Shown: piece after piece, positions 44,007-53,500 of the stretch | How positions within the stretch are numbered: the first letter of the stretch is position 1 | How the letters are laid out: every line of letters begins with the position of its first letter | NCBI GenBank assembly: GCA_024400115.1 | Contig: JAKSNF010000001.1 | Span: forward strand, 1-64,000 | Reading direction: 5' to 3' | From: Paludibacteraceae bacterium | GTDB lineage: Bacteria > Bacteroidota > Bacteroidia > Bacteroidales > Paludibacteraceae | Length of the DNA stretch: 64,000 nt | The notes under the pieces: model-generated | Databases searched by the model: none | What the model was told of the DNA's origin: nothing | The model's input: the letters and a program-made list of their open reading frames with translations, nothing else | Position numbers and translations under genes: made by a program

Positions 44007-45062
44007 ACTTCATTAATCATCATCATCGTCTTAGCGATCTGCTTTGACTTTATCAACGGGTTTCACGATTCGGCAAACTCGATTGCAACCGTAGTTAGCA
44101 CCAAGGTGCTCAAACCGGTGGTAGCGGTCGCGTGGGCTGCGTTCTTTAATTTCATTGCTTTCTTTGCTGCTAAATACCTACTCGGTTTTAATATTGCTAA
44201 TACGGTTCAAAAAGTAGTAGAAGGCGAGTTTGTAACACTCCCCATTATCATTGCCGGACTGAGTGCCGCTATCATCTGGAGTCTTATTACATGGTGGAAA
44301 GGCATTCCCTCGTCTTCCTCTCACACGCTGATAGGCGGTCTTATTGGTGCAGCTATCTGCTGTAAGGGTTTTGCTGCCGTTCATTGGTCGGTAGTGGGAA
44401 CGATTTGCGCTTTTATTATTGTGGCACCGCTTCTTGGTTTTATTGCCGGAAACATCATCACGCTGCTGCTCTATTGGTGCTGCCGCAAGGTCAAACCCCA
44501 TAAGATGGAGACATGGTCGAAACGCTTACAACTTGTATCCAGTGCCTGTCTTAGTACCGCCCACGGACTGAACGATAGCCAGAAAGAAATAGGCGTCATC
44601 GCTTGCGCCCTCGCTGCCTATGGAGTGCAATACGGTCTGACAGACCTTCCCGCGTGGTTGCAACCGGACACGATGAACGCTGCCGCGGAGGCAAGCAATA
44701 ACCTCACGGGGGCTCCTGTGTGGATTCCCGTGGCATGTATTACAGCCATTGCCATTGGTACCATGTCAGGTGGTTGGAAGATCATCAAGACGATGGGAAA
44801 TAAGATAACCAAAATAACCCCCTACGAGGGCTTCTGCTCCCAAGCCGCCGGAGCCGTGACCCTTTTTATCACCCAAAACCTCGGTATCCCCGTCAGCACA
44901 ACCCACGTCATCTCAGGCTCTATCATGGGTGTGGGTAGCGTCAAAAGACTGAGCGCCGTGCGTTGGGGCGTGAGCAAAGAACTGATTACGGCTTGGATTA
45001 TAACCATACCCATTTCCGCCGTTATGGGGGCTGTTGTTTATGGAATAACGTTGTTGTTTTAA
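44004..45062 (+). CDS. pit: Inorganic phosphate transporter, Pit family
   Basis: 352 residues, about 10 TM helices. The family signatures occur twice as expected: FDFINGFHDSANSIATVVST near the N-terminus and the C-terminal repeat QNLGIPVSTTHVISGSIMGVG, with SSSHTLIGGLIGA in between. A proton- or sodium-coupled phosphate permease. Start codon is GTG at 44004, part of a heptamer array; no ATG is available nearby that keeps the first helix. It is operonic with DUF47 and followed by the phosphoethanolamine transferase gene after an ACACAAG array. Confidence 0.94.
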   Translation: MTSLIIIIVLAICFDFINGFHDSANSIATVVSTKVLKPVVAVAWAAFFNFIAFFAAKYLLGFNIANTVQKVVEGEFVTLPIIIAGLSAAIIWSLITWWKGIPSSSSHTLIGGLIGAAICCKGFAAVHWSVVGTICAFIIVAPLLGFIAGNIITLLLYWCCRKVKPHKMETWSKRLQLVSSACLSTAHGLNDSQKEIGVIACALAAYGVQYGLTDLPAWLQPDTMNAAAEASNNLTGAPVWIPVACITAIAIGTMSGGWKIIKTMGNKITKITPYEGFCSQAAGAVTLFITQNLGIPVSTTHVISGSIMGVGSVKRLSAVRWGVSKELITAWIITIPISAVMGAVVYGITLLF

Positions 45063-45063
45063 G

Positions 45064-45105
45064 ACACCAGACACAAGACACAAGACACAAGACACCAGAC
45101 ACAAG
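45064..45105. repeat. Heptanucleotide array, ACACAAG family
   Basis: Six units (acaccag, acacaag x3, acaccag, acacaag), starting 2 bp after the Pit stop and ending 4 bp before the next ATG, so it fills the ribosome-binding region. Confidence 0.95.
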
Positions 45106-45109
45106 AAAT

Positions 45110-46630
45110 ATGAAAGATAAAACAAAGGGCATTCCGATAAGTATATTTGCAGCCATCTTGAGTGTAATCAACCTGCTGCTTTATAACATTCCGTTCTTTG
45201 CGTTCGTATCCGAGCACGCAGAATTCGGGCTATGGGAGCGCATTGGGCTGATGGCAGCATTGGTTGTGATTGTGCTTACACTCAATTACGTTGTGTTTTA
45301 CCTCCTCTTACAACTCTTACACTATGTAGGACAAGTCATCATTAGCCTTCTCTTTCTTATCAGTGGGATAAGTACATACTTCGTGTTTGTCTATCACAAC
45401 CTCATGGACGAGGCAATGATAAGCAATGTCTTTAATACGCGCGCGTCCGAAGTGGCAGGGTTCATCAATCCCTCTTTATTTATAGGTGTGGCCCTGTTAG
45501 GATTTCTGCCGATGGTATATGTATTACTTCAAAAAACGCAACGCCAATCGTGGAAGTTATTTGGAATATGTACCGGTTCAGGATTAGGACTGACTCTTAT
45601 CCTCGTTCTTATCAACCTCAACCAAGTGCTTTGGATAGGTAAGTACGATACTGAATTAGGCGGACTAACAATGCCATGGTCTTGGGTCGTTAATACAGGG
45701 CTCTATGTGAAACATAATAAGGCCAAAGAGGTCCAAGAACGACCTCTACCCGCAGCCACCCTTCGTAACGAGAACAAAGAAGCCTTTGTACTTATTATCG
45801 GAGAGTCCTCGCGTAAGGCCAATTGGCAACTCTATGGTTATGAGCGCGAGACGAACCCGCGTTTGAGCCAACGGGAAGACCTTGTTATTCTCAATGCCGA
45901 AGCCTGTGCCACTTATACCACCGCCGGTGTAAAGAGTATTCTGGAGTATAAAGCCACGTCCGCTTTGTATGAGATATTGCCCAACTATCTATTTAATGCC
46001 GGGGTAGATGTTATCTGGCGCACCCATAACTGGGGAGAACCTCCCGTTCACATCAACGAATATGAGAATATGCAAGATTTAGGTGAGCGTTATGGAGTAA
46101 GCACCGATTATGATGAAACACTGTTCGTTGGTTTGAAAGACCGTATCCAACAAAGCAACCATAACAAAGTGCTCATTATCCTTCACTCGAACACCAGTCA
46201 CGGACCCGACTACCAACGGCAGTATCCACCGCAGTACGAGTACTTCACTCCCGTGTGCTCCCGTGTAGAGGATGCTCAAAAAGAACCCGACCACTTAATG
46301 AACGCCTATGATAATACGATTCGCTACACGGATGCTTTGATAGCAAATCTTATTGATACACTACAAACGATAACAGATTACGACTGCTCTATGCTCTATG
46401 TCTCCGACCATGGGGAGTCGTTGGGCGAGAATAATCTGTTTATGCACGGAGTGCCCCTAAAAATGGCTCCCAAAGAACAATACGAAATACCTATGATACT
46501 GTGGACAAACACCCATCGCAAAGTAAAAGACGTAGGGACGGTGGATCAACATTATGTTTTCCACACCGTCCTAACCTCACTCTCTATTGATAGCGAGATA
46601 TATAATCCCTCTCTTGATTTATGGAAATAA
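45110..46630 (+). CDS. Phosphoethanolamine transferase (EptA-like, sulfatase fold)
   Basis: 506 residues. Five N-terminal TM helices (about 8-30, 45-75, 80-100, 120-140, 150-175) and a periplasmic alkaline-phosphatase-superfamily domain: IIGESSRKANWQLYGYERETN (metal ligand and start of the domain), ATYTTAGVKSIL (nucleophile region), LHSNTSHGPDY and YVSDHGESLGE (metal ligands). Transfers phosphoethanolamine to lipid A or other envelope glycolipids. The ATG at 45110 is preceded by a repeat array; a longer frame starting within the Pit gene is rejected. Confidence 0.9.
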   Translation: MKDKTKGIPISIFAAILSVINLLLYNIPFFAFVSEHAEFGLWERIGLMAALVVIVLTLNYVVFYLLLQLLHYVGQVIISLLFLISGISTYFVFVYHNLMDEAMISNVFNTRASEVAGFINPSLFIGVALLGFLPMVYVLLQKTQRQSWKLFGICTGSGLGLTLILVLINLNQVLWIGKYDTELGGLTMPWSWVVNTGLYVKHNKAKEVQERPLPAATLRNENKEAFVLIIGESSRKANWQLYGYERETNPRLSQREDLVILNAEACATYTTAGVKSILEYKATSALYEILPNYLFNAGVDVIWRTHNWGEPPVHINEYENMQDLGERYGVSTDYDETLFVGLKDRIQQSNHNKVLIILHSNTSHGPDYQRQYPPQYEYFTPVCSRVEDAQKEPDHLMNAYDNTIRYTDALIANLIDTLQTITDYDCSMLYVSDHGESLGENNLFMHGVPLKMAPKEQYEIPMILWTNTHRKVKDVGTVDQHYVFHTVLTSLSIDSEIYNPSLDLWK

Positions 46631-46645
46631 TACTATCACAATAAT

Positions 46646-49600
46646 ATGAAAAAGTTTAACGAATACAAAAATTTAAATTTAACCCAAATAGCCAATGACG
46701 TTTTGGCAGATTGGGAAAAAGAAGACTTGTTTAAGCAGAGCATGGTTCAAAAAGGACCCAATCCTAAAGATTTCATTTTCTTTGAGGGTCCGCCTTCTGC
46801 CAACGGCATGCCGGGTATCCACCACGTGCTGGCTCGTACCATCAAAGATACGTTCTGCCGTTACAAAACGATGCAGGGTTATACCGTTCGCCGTAAAGCC
46901 GGTTGGGACACCCACGGACTGCCCGTTGAACTTGGCGTGGAGAAGATGCTTGACATCACCAAAGAAGATATCGGTAAAAAAATCTCCGTAGAGGAATATA
47001 ATACCACCTGCCGCCACGAGGTAATGAAATATACCAAAGAGTGGACTAATCTAACCAAACAAATGGGCTATTGGGTAGATCTCAATAATCCCTATATCAC
47101 CTACGACAATAAGTACATCGAGACCCTTTGGTATCTACTCAAAGAGCTTTATAAGAAAGGCTATCTCTATAAGGGATACACCATTCAGCCTTATTCACCA
47201 ATAGCAGGTACGGGATTGTCTTCTCACGAACTCAACCAACCCGGTTGCTATCGCGATGTGAAGGACACCACGTGTACTGTAAAGTTTAGAGTGGAGAGTT
47301 TAGAGTTTAGAGAGGATAATCCTTCAGCCAAAGGCGGTCTTTCAGCGAAGCGGTCCTTCAGCGAAGCGGTCTTACAGCGAAGCGGTCTACCTACATACAT
47401 CATCGCTTGGACGACAACCCCATGGACATTGCCGTCTAACACTGCCCTTTGCGTTGGTCCCAAGATTGATTATGTAGCTGTTCAACGCAAAGAGGATATC
47501 ATCATTCTTGCTCAGGCTCGTATAGAGGCATATATGAAGGAACTGACCGAACTCGATGCTGATGGTAACCCAATGCCGCTCAATATCATTTGGCAAGGTA
47601 AAGGTGCGGATCTCGTAGGGCTGCGCTATGAACAACTCTTCCCATGGGTAAGCCCCGTTGAATATGACAAGAAAACAAATGTCTTTACCGACCGAACCCA
47701 AGATGCTTTCCGTGTTATCCCGGGTGATTATGTTACCACCGAAGATGGTACAGGTATTGTGCATATCGCTCCTACTTTTGGTGCGGACGATAAGAAAGTG
47801 GCAGAGGCAGCGAATATACCGGCATTGTATATGATCAATAGTAACGGAGAACAACGCCCAATGGTTGATTTTACCGGTAAGTATTGGCGTCGCGAAGAAC
47901 TGAATCCTGAGTTTGTGGCTCGCTTTGTACATGATAGTTATGCTACACATGAGGGTGAGTTTGTTAAGAATGCTTATGACCGCGAACATTTCTGGACAGA
48001 TAATCGCTATAACGAAGCTTTAGCCCTCAAGTCGGAGAATCTGGATATCCGCATGTGCATCGAGATGAAAGCCTCGGGCATCGCCTTTAAAGTAGAGAAA
48101 CATGTCCACACTTACCCCCATTGTTGGCGTTCGGACACTCCCATTATTTATTATCCCCTTGACTCGTGGTTTATTCGCTCTACGCAGGCTCGAGAGCAAA
48201 TGATGGCTCTCAATAACACCATCCACTGGCAACCCGAATCTACGGGTACGGGTCGTTTCGGCAAATGGCTGGAGAACCTTAACGATTGGAACCTTTCCCG
48301 TTCTCGCTATTGGGGTACACCGCTGCCTATTTGGCGCACCGAAGATGGCAACGAAGAAATCTGTATCGGTTCCATTGAGGAATTATTCAACGAGATAGAT
48401 AAGTCCATACGGCTTGGCTTTATGACCGCCCATCCGTGGCCTAATCATAAGGTAGGCGACTATAGTAAAGAGAACTATGACCCCGCTGTCATCGACCTTC
48501 ACCGTCCCTATGTGGACAATATTATTTTGGTATCTCCCTCCGGCAAACCGATGCACCGCGAATTAGACTTGATAGATGTATGGTTCGATTCCGGCGCTAT
48601 GCCTTATGCTCAGAACCACTATCCGTTTGAGAACGCGGATGCTCCTCGCACCGCCGACTTCATCTCCGAAGGTGTGGACCAAACACGAGGTTGGTTCTTC
48701 ACCTTACATGCTATCCACACAATGATTGAAGGGAACGTAGCTTATAAGAACGTTATCTCCAATGGCTTAGTGTTAGATAAGAACGGCAATAAGATGAGTA
48801 AACACTTAGGCAATGGCATTGATCCGTTTGGAGCCTTGAATCAGTATGGAGCCGATGCTGTTCGTTGGTATATGCTCACCAACTCATCCCCATGGGATAA
48901 CCTCAAGTTCGATTCTGAAGGAGTAGATGAGATTCGCCGTAAGTTCTTCGGAACACTCTATAACACGTACTCTTTCTTTGCTCTCTATGCTAACGTAGAT
49001 AATTGGACTCCGGATGCACAATGTGCCGTGCACGGTGCGCAATTGACAGAGATTGATAGGTGGATATTAAGCAAACTCAATAGTCTCATCAAAGAGGTCA
49101 CCGAGACTTATGAAACCTATGAACCCACCAAAGCAGGGCGTGCAATCTCCGACTTCGTACAAGACGACCTTAGTAACTGGTACGTTCGTCTCAACCGCAA
49201 ACGTTTCTGGGGCGGTCAAATGACAGCGGATAAGAACGCCGCTTACGTGACGCTCTACACTTGCCTCAAGACCATTGCCCAACTGATGGCTCCTAATGCA
49301 CCTTTCTTTGCCGACCGCCTCTACCGCGACCTCACCCTACCCCTCTACTCCTCTACCCCTCTACCCCAATCCGTTCACCTCAGTCAATGGCCCGTAGCGG
49401 ACGAGCGTTTGATTAACCAAGACCTCGAATATAGCATGTCCTTGGCGCAACACGCCACTTCTATGATTCTCAGCTTGCGTAAGCGTGCCGAGAAGAACGT
49501 GCGCCAACCGCTCCAAAAAGCCGTTATACCCGTTCAAGACCATAAGACACTACAAGCCTTGGAGCGAGTAAGTGACCTTATTAAGAGCGAAGTGAACGTC

Positions 49601-50164
49601 AAAGAACTGGATATCGTTCGCGCAGAAGAGAGTCAAGTTAAACTGGTTAAGAAAATCAAACCCCAATTCAAAGTGCTCGGTAAGAAAGTGGGAGGCATGA
49701 TGAAAGACCTCGCTGCCGCTATCTCACAGATGAGCCAAGATGATATTGCTCGCTTCGAAGCCGAAGGACAGTTCTCTATTAACCTGTCGCCTGATGCCTA
49801 TTGCCTATTGCCAGAGGATGTTGAAATCCTCACTGAAGATATGCCCGGTTGGCTCGTTATGAACGAAGGCACTATGACCATCGCTCTGGACATCGAACTG
49901 AGTACCGAACTCATCGAAGAAGGCATCGCTCGCGAACTGATTAACCGTATTCAGAACCTGCGTAAATCGTCCGGTTTAGAGGTTACGGATCGTATATCTA
50001 TCCTTATGGAGAATAAGCAACCTGCCGCAGCAGCAGTGGAGAACTTCCGCGAATATATCTGCTCGCAAGTGCTTGCTACCTCACTTACACTTGCCGACAA
50101 AGTGGAGGGCGATACCTTTGATATGCAAGATTATACCATTAACGTTAAAATAACCAAAGCATGA
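46646..50164 (+). CDS. ileS: Isoleucyl-tRNA synthetase
   Basis: 1172 residues. Class I synthetase: HIGH-equivalent GIHH in FEGPPSANGMPGIHHVLART (about 48-67), CP1 editing domain with AWTTTPWTLPSNTAL, KMSKH at 716-720 and a C-terminal anticodon-binding region with LRKRAEKNVRQPLQKA. Charges tRNA-Ile. Around residues 213-250 two different repeat types lie back to back in frame: a GTTTAGA heptamer array (VESLEFRE) and three 16-nt gcggtctttcagcgaa units (AKRSFSEAVLQRSGLP), between DTTCTVKF and YIIAWTTTPW. A shorter 8-nt iteration encodes YSSTPLPQ near 49342-49366. The stop overlaps the next start by 4 bp. Confidence 0.96.
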   Translation: MKKFNEYKNLNLTQIANDVLADWEKEDLFKQSMVQKGPNPKDFIFFEGPPSANGMPGIHHVLARTIKDTFCRYKTMQGYTVRRKAGWDTHGLPVELGVEKMLDITKEDIGKKISVEEYNTTCRHEVMKYTKEWTNLTKQMGYWVDLNNPYITYDNKYIETLWYLLKELYKKGYLYKGYTIQPYSPIAGTGLSSHELNQPGCYRDVKDTTCTVKFRVESLEFREDNPSAKGGLSAKRSFSEAVLQRSGLPTYIIAWTTTPWTLPSNTALCVGPKIDYVAVQRKEDIIILAQARIEAYMKELTELDADGNPMPLNIIWQGKGADLVGLRYEQLFPWVSPVEYDKKTNVFTDRTQDAFRVIPGDYVTTEDGTGIVHIAPTFGADDKKVAEAANIPALYMINSNGEQRPMVDFTGKYWRREELNPEFVARFVHDSYATHEGEFVKNAYDREHFWTDNRYNEALALKSENLDIRMCIEMKASGIAFKVEKHVHTYPHCWRSDTPIIYYPLDSWFIRSTQAREQMMALNNTIHWQPESTGTGRFGKWLENLNDWNLSRSRYWGTPLPIWRTEDGNEEICIGSIEELFNEIDKSIRLGFMTAHPWPNHKVGDYSKENYDPAVIDLHRPYVDNIILVSPSGKPMHRELDLIDVWFDSGAMPYAQNHYPFENADAPRTADFISEGVDQTRGWFFTLHAIHTMIEGNVAYKNVISNGLVLDKNGNKMSKHLGNGIDPFGALNQYGADAVRWYMLTNSSPWDNLKFDSEGVDEIRRKFFGTLYNTYSFFALYANVDNWTPDAQCAVHGAQLTEIDRWILSKLNSLIKEVTETYETYEPTKAGRAISDFVQDDLSNWYVRLNRKRFWGGQMTADKNAAYVTLYTCLKTIAQLMAPNAPFFADRLYRDLTLPLYSSTPLPQSVHLSQWPVADERLINQDLEYSMSLAQHATSMILSLRKRAEKNVRQPLQKAVIPVQDHKTLQALERVSDLIKSEVNVKELDIVRAEESQVKLVKKIKPQFKVLGKKVGGMMKDLAAAISQMSQDDIARFEAEGQFSINLSPDAYCLLPEDVEILTEDMPGWLVMNEGTMTIALDIELSTELIEEGIARELINRIQNLRKSSGLEVTDRISILMENKQPAAAAVENFREYICSQVLATSLTLADKVEGDTFDMQDYTINVKITKA
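47284..47311. repeat. Heptanucleotide array inside ileS
   Basis: Four units (gtttaga, gtggaga, gtttaga, gtttaga), read as FRVESLEFRE. Confidence 0.93.
47334..47388. repeat. 16-nt tandem repeat inside ileS
   Basis: Three full units of gcggtct(t/c)t(t/a)cagcgaa (47334-47349, 47350-47365, 47366-47381) plus a partial fourth. The related agaccgcttcgctgaa elements at 6029-6091 are the reverse complement of this type. Confidence 0.9.
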
Positions 50165-50586
50165 AAAAGTACATTTTTTGCCTATTGGGCTTAATGCTCG
50201 CTTTTATGACCTCCTGCCAATTGGAAGGCAACAAAGAAAGTTACCTTTATGGTAAGTGGGAAAACGTCAATAAACCCGGAGACTATAAAGTTTATGAGAA
50301 CAGTGCCGTCATTCCTATTCACGAAGAAGACTCTGTCTTCAAGACTTACAAATGGGGACATGAATGGGACGAAGCCGAACGAACCGAATCCCAGCTCGTT
50401 CACCAAGGCAATGGCTGGTATATGTGGAAACTACAGGGCAACAACCTCTATGAAGTATCTATGACCGACCGTGTTTGGGAAGGCTCCCTTACTCCTGTTA
50501 CCCTTACCATCTCTACCCTTACCTCCGATATGTTCATTTTTGAGCGTCATGGCAGAACGTATACCTTCAAGAAAGTAATGCAATAA
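50161..50586 (+). CDS. Small lipocalin-like lipoprotein
   Basis: 141 residues. Lipoprotein signal with lipobox FMTSC (Cys19), then a beta-rich body with a lipocalin-like opening (YLYGKWENVNKPGDYKVYEN) and strands ending IFERHGRTYTFKKV. Likely lipid-anchored in the periplasm or outer membrane; function unknown. Overlaps ileS by 4 bp (ATGA) and the AsmA-like gene by 1 bp (TAATG). Confidence 0.8.
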   Translation: MKKYIFCLLGLMLAFMTSCQLEGNKESYLYGKWENVNKPGDYKVYENSAVIPIHEEDSVFKTYKWGHEWDEAERTESQLVHQGNGWYMWKLQGNNLYEVSMTDRVWEGSLTPVTLTISTLTSDMFIFERHGRTYTFKKVMQ

Positions 50587-53498
50587 TGAAGCGTTTCTTC
50601 AAGATATTTGGAATCACCCTCGGCTCCCTCATCGGACTGGTGTTGGTGATAGTAGGTTTAGCCCTTTATGTTGTGCTTACGCCTAAACGCTTAACCTCTG
50701 TCGTCCACCGCGTAGCCGATTCGTTCATCACCTGCCCTTATGAGATAGGCAATGTCGATTTGACTATCGTCAAGACGTTCCCTTATGTAGGATTAGAGGT
50801 GCAAGGTCTTTATGTTATCAACCCCATCGAAGGAGCACCTTCTGATACGGTCTTAGCAGTGCCCAAATTAGTGGTAGGTATGGATATTATGAAGGCTCTG
50901 GATGGAGACATTTATATTAAGACATGCACCTTGGAGGATATGGAAGCCAATATCTATATCGACAGTTTGGGTAACAACAATTTCACGGTTTGGGCAGATA
51001 TGACAACGGAGGACACGGAGTTAGAGGAAGACACCACGGATTCCGCATGGCGTTTGCGTTCTATTGGTTTGGAAGATGCTATCCGGTTCTCAGCGCGTAA
51101 ACTGAGTTTGGTGGATAAGAAAGACTCATTGGTAGCCGGCTTGACAGATTGTAGCATTCAACTGAGCGCTACAGAAACAGATAGCCTATGCCATGCCAAA
51201 CTGGATTTAGACGCTAATCATGTGTCTTTCCAAATGAAGGAAGAACAATTTGCAGACAACTTACATCTGCGTTTAACCCTCCCCGCTCTATTCCGTTCGT
51301 CCGAACATATAACCATAGACGGCACGCAAATAGCCATAGAGGAATACACAGTCAATGTGGACGGCTATGTAGGTTCTTCGTGCTTTGATTCGGGTGTTTA
51401 TAACATGGACGTAACCATCAAAACCAATGAGTGGAAGATATCCAATATCTGGCATCTGGTGCCACCGTCGTATCAGTCCCTTTGGCCGAAAGAGGTGGAC
51501 GCAGATGGTCATCTGCAACTCCTTGCTCACGCCATCGGTACGTATGACTCCGTCTCAATGCCGCTAATAGATGCGCAAGTACTATTGACCGGAGCGCAAG
51601 GACGATACACTCCGCTGCCGTATTACTTTGACGAAATGCAGGCGGATCTGACGGCGCATGTTGACCTCAATAAGAAAGCCAATATGACCGCCACCCTAAA
51701 CAACCTCTTTGTTCAAACGGGCACAAACACCGTCCGACTCTCCGGTTCGGCTAATCATATCTTCAAGAACAAAGACGGCTTTGTTATTGACAATCCTGCC
51801 GCCGATATCAAGGCAGAAATCAATGTCGATTTAGCCGAAGCCAATCGTTACCTCAATTCGGATAGCACCCCAATGCACGTTTCCGGTCGCGCCAAGGGTG
51901 CTCTCACTGCTGCCGGACGATTGGACGATATAACAAATAGTCGTTGGTCCAAACTCAAAGCCCAAGCACAACTCAACCTAACCAAGGTCGATTTCCTCTC
52001 CGACTCGCTCCAAGCCGCTATCACCGGCGGACAAGTGAATGCTCGTTTGGATATGCCAAAGGACGAAACGAGTGCTATTCCGACCATTGCTCTTCGCTTT
52101 GACTTAGACGACGTACAAGCATCCATGGACACTCTCTTTGCCCATGTCGTTCATCCTATCGGTTCGGCTACTATCAAAGCCACTCGCCGAGACCCAAGTG
52201 CCCAACGCGTGAATGTGGCGTTCTCGGCAGAGGCGATGCAAGCCAATATGGGAGATTTGACCGATATAAAAACAGGTAATGTCAGCATAGAAGCCAAGTC
52301 GCGTTATAACAAAGAAGGAGAGAACATCTTCTTCAAATGGAATCCGCGTCTTAAGTTTGACTTGCAGAATGCGACAGCTCATACACCGATGCTACCTGTT
52401 GAGATTGCCGTTCCGCAGATACGCTTCAGTTATTCCAATCGCGATTTTGCCATTGATACCTCTCGTATCGTTCTCGGCAAATCGGACTTTAACTTATCCG
52501 GCGATATACGCAATTTCGGCAAATGGACGCAACATAAGGACACCCTCGTGGGTGTACTCAACTTCACTTCCTCGAATACCGATGTAGATGAGTTACTCTC
52601 GCTCCTTCCGCAATCACAGGAGGATACACTCGTTGCCAACGAGCAAACAGAGAGCGATAGGCAAGACGAACCCGACTCGTCCCAAGCCAAACCCTTCATC
52701 GTTCCTAAAATGGTTAACCTGACCCTCAATACTCGTATCGCTAATGCCCACGCCTTGGATCAAGACCTTAAGAACTTAGGCGGCAGTCTGGTTATGCGAA
52801 ACGGAGAAGTCTATCTCGACCAAATGGGTTTTGTCTGCGAAGCGGCTAAGTTACAACTCAGTGCTATCTATAAGACACCCCGGACAGACCATATCTATGT
52901 CGGACTCGACTATCACATGGTCGATGTGGATATACAACAACTGATCTCGATGATTCCGCAGATAGACACCCTCGTTCCTATGCTGAACTCGTTCCGAGGT
53001 AAGGCTCAGTTCCACTTGGCGGCTGAGACTTATGTTAACGAACGTTACCAACTCAAGCCCTCCACCATTAGAGGTGCCTGCTCTATCGAAGGAAAAGACC
53101 TTGTACTCCTCGATAACGAGACGTTCTCTAAGATTGCTAAAGTACTTATGTTTAGCAAAAAGACGGAGAATAAGATCGACTCCCTCTCGGCACAGATAAC
53201 GCTCTATAAGGACGAGATAACCGTTTATCCCTTCTGTGTGTCAATGGATAACTACCTCGTCGCTTTGGGAGGTAATCACTACCTTGACATGAACTTCAAC
53301 TACCATGCCGACTTACTCAAACCCCTTTACATAGGAGTTGATGTGAAAGGTAATCTGGACGACCTCAAGATTGCTCCGGCAACCTGTATCTATGCCCAAG
53401 ACTTTCGACCTATCATCCACAAGGACACCGAGACCAAGAGCCAAGAGATACGACGTATCATCAGTGACAACCTCAAGAAAAACGTAAAAATCAAATAA
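50586..53498 (+). CDS. AsmA-family (AsmA/YicH-like) membrane-anchored protein
   Basis: 970 residues. One N-terminal TM helix (about 7-31, IFGITLGSLIGLVLVIVGLALYVVL), then an AsmA-type N-terminal block (RLTSVVHRVADSFITCPYEIG, NVDLTIVKTFPYVGLEVQGL) and a very long beta-rich periplasmic region ending near KPLYIGVDVKGNLDDLKIAP. AsmA-like proteins are bridge-type lipid-transfer or outer-membrane-assembly factors; the assignment rests on length, topology and text. Tightly coupled to the lipoprotein gene upstream and the M3 peptidase gene downstream. Confidence 0.82.
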   Translation: MKRFFKIFGITLGSLIGLVLVIVGLALYVVLTPKRLTSVVHRVADSFITCPYEIGNVDLTIVKTFPYVGLEVQGLYVINPIEGAPSDTVLAVPKLVVGMDIMKALDGDIYIKTCTLEDMEANIYIDSLGNNNFTVWADMTTEDTELEEDTTDSAWRLRSIGLEDAIRFSARKLSLVDKKDSLVAGLTDCSIQLSATETDSLCHAKLDLDANHVSFQMKEEQFADNLHLRLTLPALFRSSEHITIDGTQIAIEEYTVNVDGYVGSSCFDSGVYNMDVTIKTNEWKISNIWHLVPPSYQSLWPKEVDADGHLQLLAHAIGTYDSVSMPLIDAQVLLTGAQGRYTPLPYYFDEMQADLTAHVDLNKKANMTATLNNLFVQTGTNTVRLSGSANHIFKNKDGFVIDNPAADIKAEINVDLAEANRYLNSDSTPMHVSGRAKGALTAAGRLDDITNSRWSKLKAQAQLNLTKVDFLSDSLQAAITGGQVNARLDMPKDETSAIPTIALRFDLDDVQASMDTLFAHVVHPIGSATIKATRRDPSAQRVNVAFSAEAMQANMGDLTDIKTGNVSIEAKSRYNKEGENIFFKWNPRLKFDLQNATAHTPMLPVEIAVPQIRFSYSNRDFAIDTSRIVLGKSDFNLSGDIRNFGKWTQHKDTLVGVLNFTSSNTDVDELLSLLPQSQEDTLVANEQTESDRQDEPDSSQAKPFIVPKMVNLTLNTRIANAHALDQDLKNLGGSLVMRNGEVYLDQMGFVCEAAKLQLSAIYKTPRTDHIYVGLDYHMVDVDIQQLISMIPQIDTLVPMLNSFRGKAQFHLAAETYVNERYQLKPSTIRGACSIEGKDLVLLDNETFSKIAKVLMFSKKTENKIDSLSAQITLYKDEITVYPFCVSMDNYLVALGGNHYLDMNFNYHADLLKPLYIGVDVKGNLDDLKIAPATCIYAQDFRPIIHKDTETKSQEIRRIISDNLKKNVKIK

Positions 53499-53500
53499 TT

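Noticed and set aside
44963-45109. Upstream extension of the phosphoethanolamine transferase frame
   Set aside because: It overlaps the Pit gene in another frame and crosses the ACACAAG array; the ATG at 45110 gives the normal membrane start.
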